Positions 34,791 to 42,639 of a stretch of 64,000 bases of DNA are shown here, piece after piece (the stretch's first letter is position 1; each line of letters starts with the position of its first letter). Below the pieces are notes generated by a model. The model was not told where the DNA came from and did no database searches. It saw nothing but the letters and a program-made list of their open reading frames with translations. Source of the stretch: Halalkalibacter nanhaiisediminis (GTDB lineage: Bacteria > Bacillota > Bacilli > Bacillales > Bacillaceae_D); NCBI RefSeq assembly GCF_007830185.1, contig NZ_VLKZ01000004.1, positions 344,383-408,382 on the forward strand, written 5' to 3'. A program made the position numbers and the translations under genes.

Positions 34791-35705
34791 GTGGGTGTGT
34801 TATTTCAAAATTTTGGTTTTCGAGCATTGTGGACACCTGAGTTACTAATCCCGCTTGTGTTCCTTGGATTAATTTATTTTTGGCTTATCAAAAAATGGAG
34901 CCGATTTAAAGACGGAGCACCTGTCCCATTTAAACAACGCTTTTATTTTATTTTAGCATTGGTTGCACTGTATGTAGGTTGGGGAAGTCCGTTTTATCTT
35001 GCTGGACATATTATGATCAGCTTTCATATGATACAAATGGTTTTTGCTTACTTTATAGCAGCACCTCTCCTTTTACTCGGTATACCGTCTTGGATGTTTC
35101 AAGCTTTGATTGACCGTTTTCGCACACCATTAACAGTGAAGATATTCCGTGTCATATGGAGTCCGATTTTTGCTCTATTCTTTTTTAACGGTCTTTTTTC
35201 ATTCTATCACGTACCATTTATGTTTGACACATTGATGCAATCGGTGATTCTTCATAGTTTGTATCAATATCTCCTTTTTATTGCTGCTGTATTGATGTGG
35301 TGGCATATGATTGCTCCAGTCCCAAGTACGTCGCGCCTGTCCGATTTACGACGAATAGGCTATATTTTTGCAAATGGCATTTTGATTACACCAGCTTGTG
35401 CTCTTATTATTTTTGCACCTGAACCGCTTTATCAAACGTATACAGACCCAACGATTTGGTCATCTGTCATGGCGTATTGTTTACCAGCGGGTGCAGAGGT
35501 TCCAATGAGCTTGTTTGCAGGACCGAATTCTTTTGCCTTTTTAGAAACGAGAATGGATCAGCAGTTAGCAGGTGCTTTAATGAAAATCATGCAAGAAATC
35601 GCATACGGCATTACGATTGGTTATGTTTTTAAACAGTGGCTGTTGAAGGAAAAGCTTCAAGACGGTGAGCTAACAATCAGTGATATTCCGACAGCAAAAT
35701 CGTAA
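34791..35705 (+). CDS. ctaG: Cytochrome c oxidase assembly factor CtaG-type
   Basis: About 304 residues with roughly seven membrane segments (start VLFQNFGFRALWTPELLIPL; GWGSPFYLAGHIMISFHMIQ, FFNGLFSFYHVPFMFDTLMQ). This is the Bacillus CtaG/caa3-type assembly family (DUF1404), needed for building caa3-type cytochrome oxidase. GTG 34791 is chosen: AAAGGAGG sits at proper spacing, while the longer reading from 34725 has no site. It begins a run of three respiratory/redox genes (CtaG, SCO1, thioredoxin-fold lipoprotein). Confidence 0.9.
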   Translation: MGVLFQNFGFRALWTPELLIPLVFLGLIYFWLIKKWSRFKDGAPVPFKQRFYFILALVALYVGWGSPFYLAGHIMISFHMIQMVFAYFIAAPLLLLGIPSWMFQALIDRFRTPLTVKIFRVIWSPIFALFFFNGLFSFYHVPFMFDTLMQSVILHSLYQYLLFIAAVLMWWHMIAPVPSTSRLSDLRRIGYIFANGILITPACALIIFAPEPLYQTYTDPTIWSSVMAYCLPAGAEVPMSLFAGPNSFAFLETRMDQQLAGALMKIMQEIAYGITIGYVFKQWLLKEKLQDGELTISDIPTAKS

Positions 35706-35724
35706 GCAGAAAGGATTAAAATTC

Positions 35725-36318
35725 ATGAAACACTTTGGTGTAGTCGTTTTAATTTTACTTTTAGGTGGATGTGGATGGTTATATCAAGTTGGAGGAGGCA
35801 GTTCTTCCGAATTTGATGTTTCACAAGCAGGAATGGAGGTTCCAGCGTTTGAGTTTACAAATCAAGAAGGCGAACCATACGGCACAGAACAACTTTCTGG
35901 TCAATACTGGCTTGCTAATATGATTTTCACTAACTGTCCCACGGTTTGTCCGACAATGACTCCGAACGTGCAAAGACTTCAAGCTGCTATGCAAGAAGAA
36001 GGAGTTAAGATGTCATTTATTTCATTTACGGTTGATCCCGAGCGAGATACACCTGAACACTTAAAATCGTATGGAACAAACGTAGGAGCAGATTTGGATT
36101 CATGGCAATTTCTAAGTGGCTATACACAGGAGGAGATTGCGGATTTTTCTAAGGATGCTTTCTCAGCACTTGTCCAAGACATTGAAGATAGTGATGACAT
36201 TATGCATAGTACAAGTTTTTTTCTCGTTGATCCTGAAGGGAATGTGATCCGAAAATACGACGGACTCCAAGCGGATCAAGAGTTAATGATTGCTGATTTA
36301 ATAGAGACTGTTCAATAG
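35725..36318 (+). CDS. SCO1/SenC-family copper lipoprotein
   Basis: Thioredoxin-fold copper chaperone for the CuA site of cytochrome oxidase. A lipoprotein signal peptide has the lipobox LLGGC (about Cys15). The copper ligands are the Cys pair in NCPTVCPTM (CxxxC) and the His in DIMHSTSFFLV. About 197 residues, normal for Bacillus ScoC/YpmQ. ATG 35725 is chosen after GAAAGGA; the longer frame reaches into the CtaG gene. It forms a natural pair with ctaG and probably precedes the redoxin gene in the same transcript. Confidence 0.92.
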   Translation: MKHFGVVVLILLLGGCGWLYQVGGGSSSEFDVSQAGMEVPAFEFTNQEGEPYGTEQLSGQYWLANMIFTNCPTVCPTMTPNVQRLQAAMQEEGVKMSFISFTVDPERDTPEHLKSYGTNVGADLDSWQFLSGYTQEEIADFSKDAFSALVQDIEDSDDIMHSTSFFLVDPEGNVIRKYDGLQADQELMIADLIETVQ

Positions 36319-36391
36319 GTTTAAAGAATGTGTATTGATTGACGATGGTGTTAAATGAATTTACACTTTTTAATAGAAAAGAGGTGACAAG

Positions 36392-36925
36392 ATGCGTTTT
36401 ATGAGAAATAAACACGTGGTGATGTTCTTATCAGTGATCGCTCTACTCTTCGTTTTGGTGGGATGTGGTTCTTCTGAAGAAGAATCTGCGGGAGAAATTA
36501 CACTAGTCAATGAACAAGGTGAAGAGGTCACATTAACGAATAAAGAACGAGCAACGATTTTGTTCCATTTCACAGAGGTTGGCTGAGGACTTTGCCAACA
36601 GCAACTGGTTCAGTTGCAAGAGAATCTTGATTTATTTGCAGATTTAGATGCCGATATCTATGCGATTAGTGTTGATTCACCAAGTAATTCCAAAGCATTA
36701 AAAGAAGCAGGTGCTTTCACTTTTTCGTTTTTATCTGACGAAGAATTTGAAGTACTAGAGTATGTCCAGATGAAAGATGATCAACATAATATGTCTTACC
36801 GAGGGGTAAGCATCCTTGATGCAGATGGAAACTATGTCTACCATCAAGTGAACGATTATTGGGGTGATCAAATTGAGGCTACTTCCAATATTGTTCATGA
36901 ACAATTTAAAGAAATGAATCAATAG
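36392..36925 (+). CDS. Candidate selenoprotein: AhpC/TSA-like redoxin lipoprotein with UxxC
   Basis: One frame, interrupted only by UGA at 36584-36586, encodes 177 residues. Before it are a lipoprotein signal (lipobox LVGC, about Cys25) and the first thioredoxin-fold strand (TILFHFTEVG); after it the fold continues (GLCQQQLVQLQENLDLFADL, ISVDSPSNSKALKEAG, RGVSILDADGN). UGA takes the place of the first redox residue, giving U65-G-L-C68, a thioredoxin-like UxxC motif where homologues would have CxxC. A bacterial-type SECIS candidate follows at 36587-36617. Frame, codon use and homologous sequence persist on both sides, which argues against decay. The role is probably periplasmic-face thiol reduction, perhaps linked to the adjacent SCO1/CtaG genes. 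Sec incorporation is inference; Cys-to-UGA mutation or sequencing error remains possible. Confidence 0.8.
36587..36618 (+). promoter_or_regulatory. Candidate bacterial SECIS element of the redoxin gene
   Basis: Downstream of UGA (36584-36586), GCAACT (36601-36606) pairs with AGTTGC (36612-36617) around GGTTC. The stem begins 14 nt and the loop 20 nt after UGA, and the loop starts with G. These are typical bSECIS values (loop 16-37 nt after UGA, a G among the first two loop bases). Weak lower pairing of CTTT with AGAG is possible. Confidence 0.7.
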
Positions 36926-36960
36926 ATCAATGCGCACTGAGCATTGATCTTTTTCTTTTT
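36925..36960 (+). terminator. Terminator after redoxin gene
   Basis: GATCAATGC (36925-36933) pairs with GCATTGATC (36941-36949) around 7 nt, then T-rich DNA. It shows the transcript ends after the second half of the UGA-split frame, so both halves belong to one gene. Confidence 0.88.
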
Positions 36961-37088
36961 CAGCTAAAGAAGACATTATATAGGTAAGAATAGGTATAAA
37001 AGCAACCAAAGTATGCTATTTATCTAGAGGTCCATTACCTATATTATGAATGAGGCTTTGAATTTTTAGAAATAAAATAAAAATACAG

Positions 37089-37117
37089 TTGAATTAATTT
37101 TTATACATAGCTATAAT
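37089..37117 (+). promoter_or_regulatory. argC promoter with ARG-box-like sequence
   Basis: TTGAAT (37089-37094) and TATAAT (37112-37117) are 17 bp apart. The DNA from the -35 into the spacer (TTGAATTAATTTTTATACAT) resembles an 18-bp ARG box of the ArgR/AhrC type, and a similar A+T-rich copy precedes it. Repression by AhrC plus arginine is inferred from the gene set. Confidence 0.5.
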
Positions 37118-37166
37118 GAGTACCAAGATCAAAAACGAGAGTGCTAAGTAGTTGGGAGAGAGAAAA

Positions 37167-38204
37167 ATGCGAGTTGGTATTATTGGTGCAACAGGTTATG
37201 GTGGAGCAGAGCTATTAAGGCTATTGAAACATCATCCTCATATTTCAGAGGTTGTGTTGTATACGTCATCGAAAGAGGGAATGAATATTAATGAATCTTA
37301 TCCACATCTTATGTCTATTTATGAGCAAGAGTTAAAAGCTATTAATCTTGACTCTATAAATGACGAAGTGGATGCGGTCTTTTTTGCGACACCTCCAGGT
37401 TTTTCGGCTGAATGGTCAGAAGCGATTGCTGGGACTGGTTGCCAAGTGATTGACTTATCAGGTGATTTGCGAATAAAAGACCCTAAAACGTACGAGTTAT
37501 GGTATCAACGCGAGGCGGCATCTTCCGCCCTTATTAATAAAGCTGTATATGGTTTAACAGAATGGAATCGTGAAGCAATTCGTTCGGCAAATATTGTCGC
37601 TAACCCTGGTTGCTATCCGACGGCCACATTACTTGGGCTTGCTCCATTGTTAACAAATAAATTAGTCGATGTTGATTCGATTATTATTGATGCAAAGTCA
37701 GGAACATCTGGAGCAGGAAGATCACCATCGGCAATAACTCATTATAGTGAAATGAATGAAAATTTCAAAGCCTATCAAATCAATAAGCATAAGCATATAC
37801 CAGAGATTGAGCAGCAACTTCATAAGTGGGACAATGATCTGTCATTTGTTACTTTCCAGCCGCATCTTGTGCCAATGGTACGTGGGATTATGTCGACGAT
37901 GTATATGAAGGCAAAGAAAGAAACGAGCGAGCAGGAGCTTCGAGAGCTTTATCAAACGGTATACGGCAATGAACGGTTTGTGAGAGTCCGACGACAAGGT
38001 GAATTCCCAGCAACAAAAGAAGTGTACGGAAGCAATTACTGTGATATTGGCTTAACATATGATGAACGAACAGGAAGAATTACCGTTGTATCTGTAATTG
38101 ATAATGTTGTCAAAGGTGCATCTGGTCAAGCGATACAAAACTTTAATGTAATGAATGGATTTACAGAAGAGGCAGGATTAACCTTAGTTCCGATGTATCC
38201 ATAA
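37167..38204 (+). CDS. argC: N-acetyl-gamma-glutamyl-phosphate reductase
   Basis: NADPH-dependent reductase of arginine biosynthesis, converting N-acetylglutamyl phosphate to the semialdehyde. The Rossmann motif GIIGATGYGGAELLRLL is at the N-terminus and the catalytic cysteine is in NPGCYPTA (about residue 148); the segment RGIMSTMYMKAK is typical. ATG 37167 after GGGAGAGA is chosen over TTG 37152. It is first in a seven-gene operon of arginine and carbamoyl-phosphate genes, preceded by an ARG-box-like promoter. Confidence 0.97.
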   Translation: MRVGIIGATGYGGAELLRLLKHHPHISEVVLYTSSKEGMNINESYPHLMSIYEQELKAINLDSINDEVDAVFFATPPGFSAEWSEAIAGTGCQVIDLSGDLRIKDPKTYELWYQREAASSALINKAVYGLTEWNREAIRSANIVANPGCYPTATLLGLAPLLTNKLVDVDSIIIDAKSGTSGAGRSPSAITHYSEMNENFKAYQINKHKHIPEIEQQLHKWDNDLSFVTFQPHLVPMVRGIMSTMYMKAKKETSEQELRELYQTVYGNERFVRVRRQGEFPATKEVYGSNYCDIGLTYDERTGRITVVSVIDNVVKGASGQAIQNFNVMNGFTEEAGLTLVPMYP

Positions 38205-38221
38205 TGAGAGGTGGACATGAA

Positions 38222-39457
38222 ATGAAAGGCACAGCTAATGCGCCAGAAGTAATAGAAGTTGAGAACGGAAGTATTGTTACACCAAAAGGGTTCAAAGCAA
38301 TTGGTATATATACAGGTGTGAAAAGAAAGAGACTTGATCTAGGCGCCATTTTTTGTGAAGTGCCAGCGAGTTCTGCAGCTGTGTATACGACTAATCGTAT
38401 CCAAGCTGCACCTCTTAAGGTAACGAAAGAAAGTATTATGAAAGAAGGCAAATTACAAGCTCTTGTCGTAAACAGTGGCAATGCGAATGCATGTACTGGA
38501 GAAAAAGGGCTAGAAGATGCTTATGAAATGCGCAGTGTAAGTGCTGAGCATTTTAATGTTCCCAATCATTACGTTGCGGTTACTTCTACTGGAGTTATTG
38601 GCCAGTATTTACCGATGGATAAAATCGTACCTGGTATTCAACAACTTCAACCAGAAGCTACTATAGAAGCTGCAGAAGCGTTTAATGAAGCAATTCTAAC
38701 AACAGACACGATTAAAAAAATGGTTTGTTATCAAACAACGATTGATGGCAAAGCGATCTCGGTTGGTGGGGTTGCAAAAGGATCTGGTATGATCAACCCG
38801 AATATGGCAACGATGCTTTCATTTGTAACAACGGATGCTGTGATTGAGCCTAGCGTACTTCAACAAGCTTTATCAGAAATCACAAACCAAACATTTAATA
38901 GCATTACGGTTGATGGAGATACGTCAACGAACGATATGGTTGTGGTGATGGCGTCAGGACTAGCGGAACACGAAACACTTACTCCTGCTCACCCAGAATG
39001 GAATGGATTCTATCAAGCTTTGAAACTGACTTGTGAGTCACTCGCGAAGAAAATTGCTCGTGATGGTGAAGGGGCAACTAAGTTAATTGAAGTACAAGTC
39101 CAAGGGGCAGTAAATGATGAAGAAGCTGGAAAAGTAGCAAAGAAAATCGTCGGTTCTGACTTGGTGAAATCAGCGGTTTACGGAGCGGATGCAAACTGGG
39201 GACGTATCATTTGCGCAGTTGGGTATAGCGGTTGTGAAATAGATCCAGATACGATTGATATTGCTATTGGTCCAATACAAACACTTGTTAATAGTCAACC
39301 TGTTGTCTTTTCAGAAGAAGAAGCAACTGCTTATTTAAAGGATGAAGAGACGATTAAGATAAATGTTGATCTGAAAATTGGCAATGGAACTGGGAAAGCA
39401 TGGGGCTGTGATTTGACGTATGATTATGTACGGATTAACGCTGGCTATCGCACATAA
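38222..39457 (+). CDS. argJ: Bifunctional ornithine acetyltransferase / N-acetylglutamate synthase
   Basis: ArgJ recycles the acetyl group from N-acetylornithine to glutamate and usually also makes acetylglutamate from acetyl-CoA. It is made as a precursor that cleaves itself before a threonine. Here the cleavage site is in GMINPNMATMLSF with Thr at about residue 198. VNSGNANACTG and GDTSTNDMVVVMASG are conserved. ATG 38222 follows GAGGTGGA; ATG 38204 overlaps the argC stop but has no ribosome site. Confidence 0.97.
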   Translation: MKGTANAPEVIEVENGSIVTPKGFKAIGIYTGVKRKRLDLGAIFCEVPASSAAVYTTNRIQAAPLKVTKESIMKEGKLQALVVNSGNANACTGEKGLEDAYEMRSVSAEHFNVPNHYVAVTSTGVIGQYLPMDKIVPGIQQLQPEATIEAAEAFNEAILTTDTIKKMVCYQTTIDGKAISVGGVAKGSGMINPNMATMLSFVTTDAVIEPSVLQQALSEITNQTFNSITVDGDTSTNDMVVVMASGLAEHETLTPAHPEWNGFYQALKLTCESLAKKIARDGEGATKLIEVQVQGAVNDEEAGKVAKKIVGSDLVKSAVYGADANWGRIICAVGYSGCEIDPDTIDIAIGPIQTLVNSQPVVFSEEEATAYLKDEETIKINVDLKIGNGTGKAWGCDLTYDYVRINAGYRT

Positions 39458-39487
39458 CAACGAGTAGAAAATTAGGAGGAGAAACAG

Positions 39488-40273
39488 TTGAAGGACATTA
39501 TCGTCATTAAATGTGGTGGGAGTACGATATCAGAGCTGTCAGAGGCCTTTTTTCAAAGCGTGGTTGCGATGCAAAAGTCAGGTAAGCATCCGATTATTGT
39601 CCACGGTGGTGGGCCTGCGATCAATCAGCTTTTAGAGAAACTCGATATTCAGTCAGAATTTGTTGATGGACTGCGTAAAACAACGGCTGATGTGCTTGAG
39701 ACAGCAGAAATGGTTTTATGTGGAAAGGTGAATAAGCAAATTGTAACGAGCCTTCAACAAGCAAATGGTCAGGCTGTCGGGTTATCTGGCTGTGATGGCA
39801 ATCTCTTGCAAGTTCAGGCTATAAATGAGGAAAAGCTAGGATATGTTGGGGAGCCTACAAATGTGAACACGGAATTGCTTATTTCTTTAATGGAAAAGCA
39901 AATGATCCCTGTCATTGCACCGATCGGAATGAACGAGCATGGGACTCATTATAATGTTAACGCAGATAGTGCGGCAGGGGCGATCGCAAAAGAGCTTGGT
40001 GCAGAGCAGCTTGTGTTTGTGACCGATGTTGATGGTATTTTAAAAGACGGTCAATGCTTAGAAAAAGTAACGGCAGATGAAATCGAAGCTTTTATTGAAG
40101 ACGGAACGATATATGGTGGTATGCTGCCAAAGGTCAGAGCAGCACTTAATGCATTGACAGAGACTCTTCAGTCAGTCATGATTATGAACGGTAAATCAAC
40201 AACTGTAGGACAATATGGATATGTAAGTGGAACAACAATTGTTAAATCAGCGGTTGGTCAATCGGTATCGTAA
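39488..40273 (+). CDS. argB: Acetylglutamate kinase
   Basis: Amino-acid-kinase fold enzyme that phosphorylates N-acetylglutamate. IKCGGSTI is at the N-terminus, VHGGGPAINQLL (about 40-51) binds the substrate and VNADSAAGAIAKEL (about 160) and VTDVDGIL are conserved. TTG 39488 is the start (AGGAGG at 39475-39480); no ATG fits as well. Length, 261 residues, is normal. It follows argJ by 30 bp. Confidence 0.96.
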   Translation: MKDIIVIKCGGSTISELSEAFFQSVVAMQKSGKHPIIVHGGGPAINQLLEKLDIQSEFVDGLRKTTADVLETAEMVLCGKVNKQIVTSLQQANGQAVGLSGCDGNLLQVQAINEEKLGYVGEPTNVNTELLISLMEKQMIPVIAPIGMNEHGTHYNVNADSAAGAIAKELGAEQLVFVTDVDGILKDGQCLEKVTADEIEAFIEDGTIYGGMLPKVRAALNALTETLQSVMIMNGKSTTVGQYGYVSGTTIVKSAVGQSVS

Positions 40274-40287
40274 AGGAGATGAAAAAT

Positions 40288-41454
40288 ATGAGTGCATTAT
40301 TTCCGAACTATGCTAGATGGGAGATAAAGGCGCAGCAAGGTAATGGATCGACATTAGTAGATGAAAATGGTAAGGAGTACCTTGATTTTATTGCGGGAAT
40401 TGCTGTTTGTAATCTAGGTCACTGTCATCCGAAAGTTCAAGCCGCTGTGGAAAAACAATTAGGAACATTGTGGCATGCATCAAACCTATTTCAATTTGAA
40501 GGACAAGAGAAAGTAGCAGAAATTCTTGCAAGTCATAGCGTAGGAGATTATGTCTTTTTCTGTAATAGTGGAGCAGAAGCAAATGAAGCAGCGATTAAGC
40601 TTGCGCGTAAAGCAACAGGTAAGCACCATATTGTTAGCTTAAAGAATTCCTTCCACGGTCGAACACTTGGAAGTATGGCTGCTACAGGGCAAGAGAAAAT
40701 TCATGCCGGATTTGGACCGCTTTTATCAGAATTTACGTACGTTGAACTTAATGACATTGATGCGCTTGAGCAAGTTGTGACTGATCAAACAGCTGCAATA
40801 ATGGTTGAAGTGATTCAAGGAGAAGGCGGCATCCGCTTAATGAGCAAGGAGTATGCAAAACAATTAGCACACATTTGTAAGAAGTTTAATTGTTTGCTCA
40901 TTATTGATGAAGTTCAAACGGGAATTGGTCGAACGGGTACAGCTTTTGCCTATGAACATCTTAGCTTATCGCCAGATATTATCACATTGGCCAAAGGACT
41001 TGGAAATGGTTTTCCTGTTGGTGCGATGATTGGTAAGGAAGCATTAAAAGAAGCTTTTTCAGCTGGAAGTCACGGCTCGACATTCGGAGGAAATCCCCTT
41101 GCAATGGCTGCGGCAGAAGCGGTATTAACAGAAATTTTAAACCCTACTTTTTTAGAGTCTGTTCAGAAAAAGGGAGATTGGTTTAAAAACCAATTAGAAG
41201 AAAACTTAAAATCACTTGCGATAGTTGACGAGATTCGTGGTAAAGGGTTAATGCTAGGAATTGCTTGTCAAATTGAAGTAGCACCGATTATTACAGCTTG
41301 TCGTGAAAAAGGATTGCTCGTTTTACCTGCAGGTCCGAATGTATTACGGATTTTGCCACCGTTAATTGTCACACAACAAGAATTAGAAAAAGCTGTTTCG
41401 ATTTTAACAGAAGTCGTAACAAATTTGAGTGAAAAGCAAGCGACTCATATATAA
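40288..41454 (+). CDS. argD: Acetylornithine aminotransferase
   Basis: Class III PLP enzyme that transaminates N-acetylglutamate semialdehyde with glutamate. The PLP lysine is in ITLAKGLGNGFPVG (about residue 239), and the conserved Asp is in LLIIDEVQTGIGRTG. NSGAEANEAAIKLARK binds the cofactor phosphate. ATG 40288 follows AAAGGAG. It is followed by a terminator-like hairpin and a separate carA promoter region. Confidence 0.96.
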   Translation: MSALFPNYARWEIKAQQGNGSTLVDENGKEYLDFIAGIAVCNLGHCHPKVQAAVEKQLGTLWHASNLFQFEGQEKVAEILASHSVGDYVFFCNSGAEANEAAIKLARKATGKHHIVSLKNSFHGRTLGSMAATGQEKIHAGFGPLLSEFTYVELNDIDALEQVVTDQTAAIMVEVIQGEGGIRLMSKEYAKQLAHICKKFNCLLIIDEVQTGIGRTGTAFAYEHLSLSPDIITLAKGLGNGFPVGAMIGKEALKEAFSAGSHGSTFGGNPLAMAAAEAVLTEILNPTFLESVQKKGDWFKNQLEENLKSLAIVDEIRGKGLMLGIACQIEVAPIITACREKGLLVLPAGPNVLRILPPLIVTQQELEKAVSILTEVVTNLSEKQATHI

Positions 41455-41463
41455 CACAAAAGT

Positions 41464-41490
41464 TCACTACGCAAGCAAGTAGTGATTTTT
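41464..41490 (+). terminator. Hairpin between argD and carA
   Basis: TCACTAC pairs with GTAGTGA around 8 nt, then TTTTT. It may stop part of the argCJBD transcripts; carA has its own upstream region. Confidence 0.65.
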
Positions 41491-41502
41491 AAAAAATAAC
41501 AA

Positions 41503-41535
41503 TGTATAAAAATTGATAAATGAGTATAAGTATTC
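41503..41535 (+). promoter_or_regulatory. ARG-box-like sites before carA
   Basis: ATGAGTATAAGTATTC (41520-41535) has a near-palindrome GAGTAT-AA-GTATTC close to the ARG-box consensus. A second A+T-rich candidate with TGTATAAAAATTGAT precedes it. This suggests separate AhrC control of carAB-argF. Confidence 0.45.
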
Positions 41536-41559
41536 GTCGTTGGAGTGGAGGGAAAACGG

Positions 41560-42639
41560 ATGAAAGGTTATGTTGTATTAGAAAATGGAGAGGTTTTTGA
41601 AGGAACTCTTCACGGCAGTGGTGAAGATGTTTACGGAGAAATTGTCTTCTTTACGGGCATGACAGGATATCAAGAAGTATTAAGTGATCCATCATTTAAA
41701 GGGCAAATGGTCGTGTTCACGTATCCGTTAATCGGAAATTATGGGGTTAATGAAGTGGATTTTGAAAGTACAAAACCTCAAGTTGATGCATTGATTGTTA
41801 GTGAAGTATCGAATGAAGGTTTTCATTATGAATCAGGTTCATCGTTGTTAACATACTGTGATAATCATTCGATTCCTGTACTATCAGGAATTGATACACG
41901 TGCAATTGTGAAACGGATTCGTGAGCATGGAGATATGCGTGCGGTGTTAACAACTGACCCAACTAATGCGACGTTTGATCACTATATTCCGTTAGATGAA
42001 CAAGATGTTGTTCCAAAAGTATCAAGATCAACTGTTCAAACGTTTGGAAGTGGTGAGCAACATATCGTAATGGTCGATTTCGGTTATAAAAAGTCCATTT
42101 TAGAGTCGTTGCTTCATTATGGGTGTAAAGTAACGGTTGTTCCATACGACACAACCTTTGAAGTGATCGAGGAGCTACAACCAGACGGTGTCTTATTATC
42201 AAATGGACCAGGGAATCCAAAACAATTACAAGAGCAGCTTCCAACCATTAAAAACTTGGCAGAGACATATCCAACGATGGGTATCTGTCTTGGTCATCAG
42301 CTTCTTGCGCTTGCGTTTGGTGCTAATACAGAGAAGCTGACATTTGGTCATCGCGGAGCAAATCAACCTGTTATCGATAAAGAAACAAATCAAGTTTATA
42401 TGACGTCTCAAAACCATAGTTATGTTGTAAATGAACAGTCTTTAGAAGGGACTGGATTTGAGGCAAGGTACGTAAATATTAATGATCAATCGATTGAAGG
42501 ACTAGCGCACACATTACATCCAGTGCTTACGATTCAATTTCACCCAGAAGCACATCCTGGACCTTCAGATAGTGAACAGCTCTTCTTAACATTCATCGAG
42601 ATGATTCGCAACAAAGGGAGAGAGAAAGCATATGCCTAA
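41560..42639 (+). CDS. carA: Carbamoyl-phosphate synthase, small (glutaminase) subunit
   Basis: Supplies ammonia from glutamine to CarB. The C-terminal class I glutamine amidotransferase has the catalytic Cys in GICLGHQLLALAFG (about residue 246) and the His-Glu pair in HPEAHPGP. The N-terminal half has the usual GMTGYQEVLSDPSF segment. Being in an arginine operon, this is the arginine-specific form (CarA rather than PyrAA). ATG 41560 after GGAGGGA is used instead of GTG 41545. It overlaps carB by 8 bp. Confidence 0.96.
   Translation: MKGYVVLENGEVFEGTLHGSGEDVYGEIVFFTGMTGYQEVLSDPSFKGQMVVFTYPLIGNYGVNEVDFESTKPQVDALIVSEVSNEGFHYESGSSLLTYCDNHSIPVLSGIDTRAIVKRIREHGDMRAVLTTDPTNATFDHYIPLDEQDVVPKVSRSTVQTFGSGEQHIVMVDFGYKKSILESLLHYGCKVTVVPYDTTFEVIEELQPDGVLLSNGPGNPKQLQEQLPTIKNLAETYPTMGICLGHQLLALAFGANTEKLTFGHRGANQPVIDKETNQVYMTSQNHSYVVNEQSLEGTGFEARYVNINDQSIEGLAHTLHPVLTIQFHPEAHPGPSDSEQLFLTFIEMIRNKGREKAYA

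Noticed and set aside
36392-36586. Calling the redoxin gene a pseudogene with a nonsense mutation
   Set aside because: The frame is intact on both sides, the UGA falls at the expected first redox residue, a SECIS-like hairpin follows and a terminator lies only after the second half. Decay remains possible but explains less.
38161-38481. 106-codon minus-strand frame opposite argC/argJ
   Set aside because: It is a shadow of two well-supported genes and has no signals of its own.
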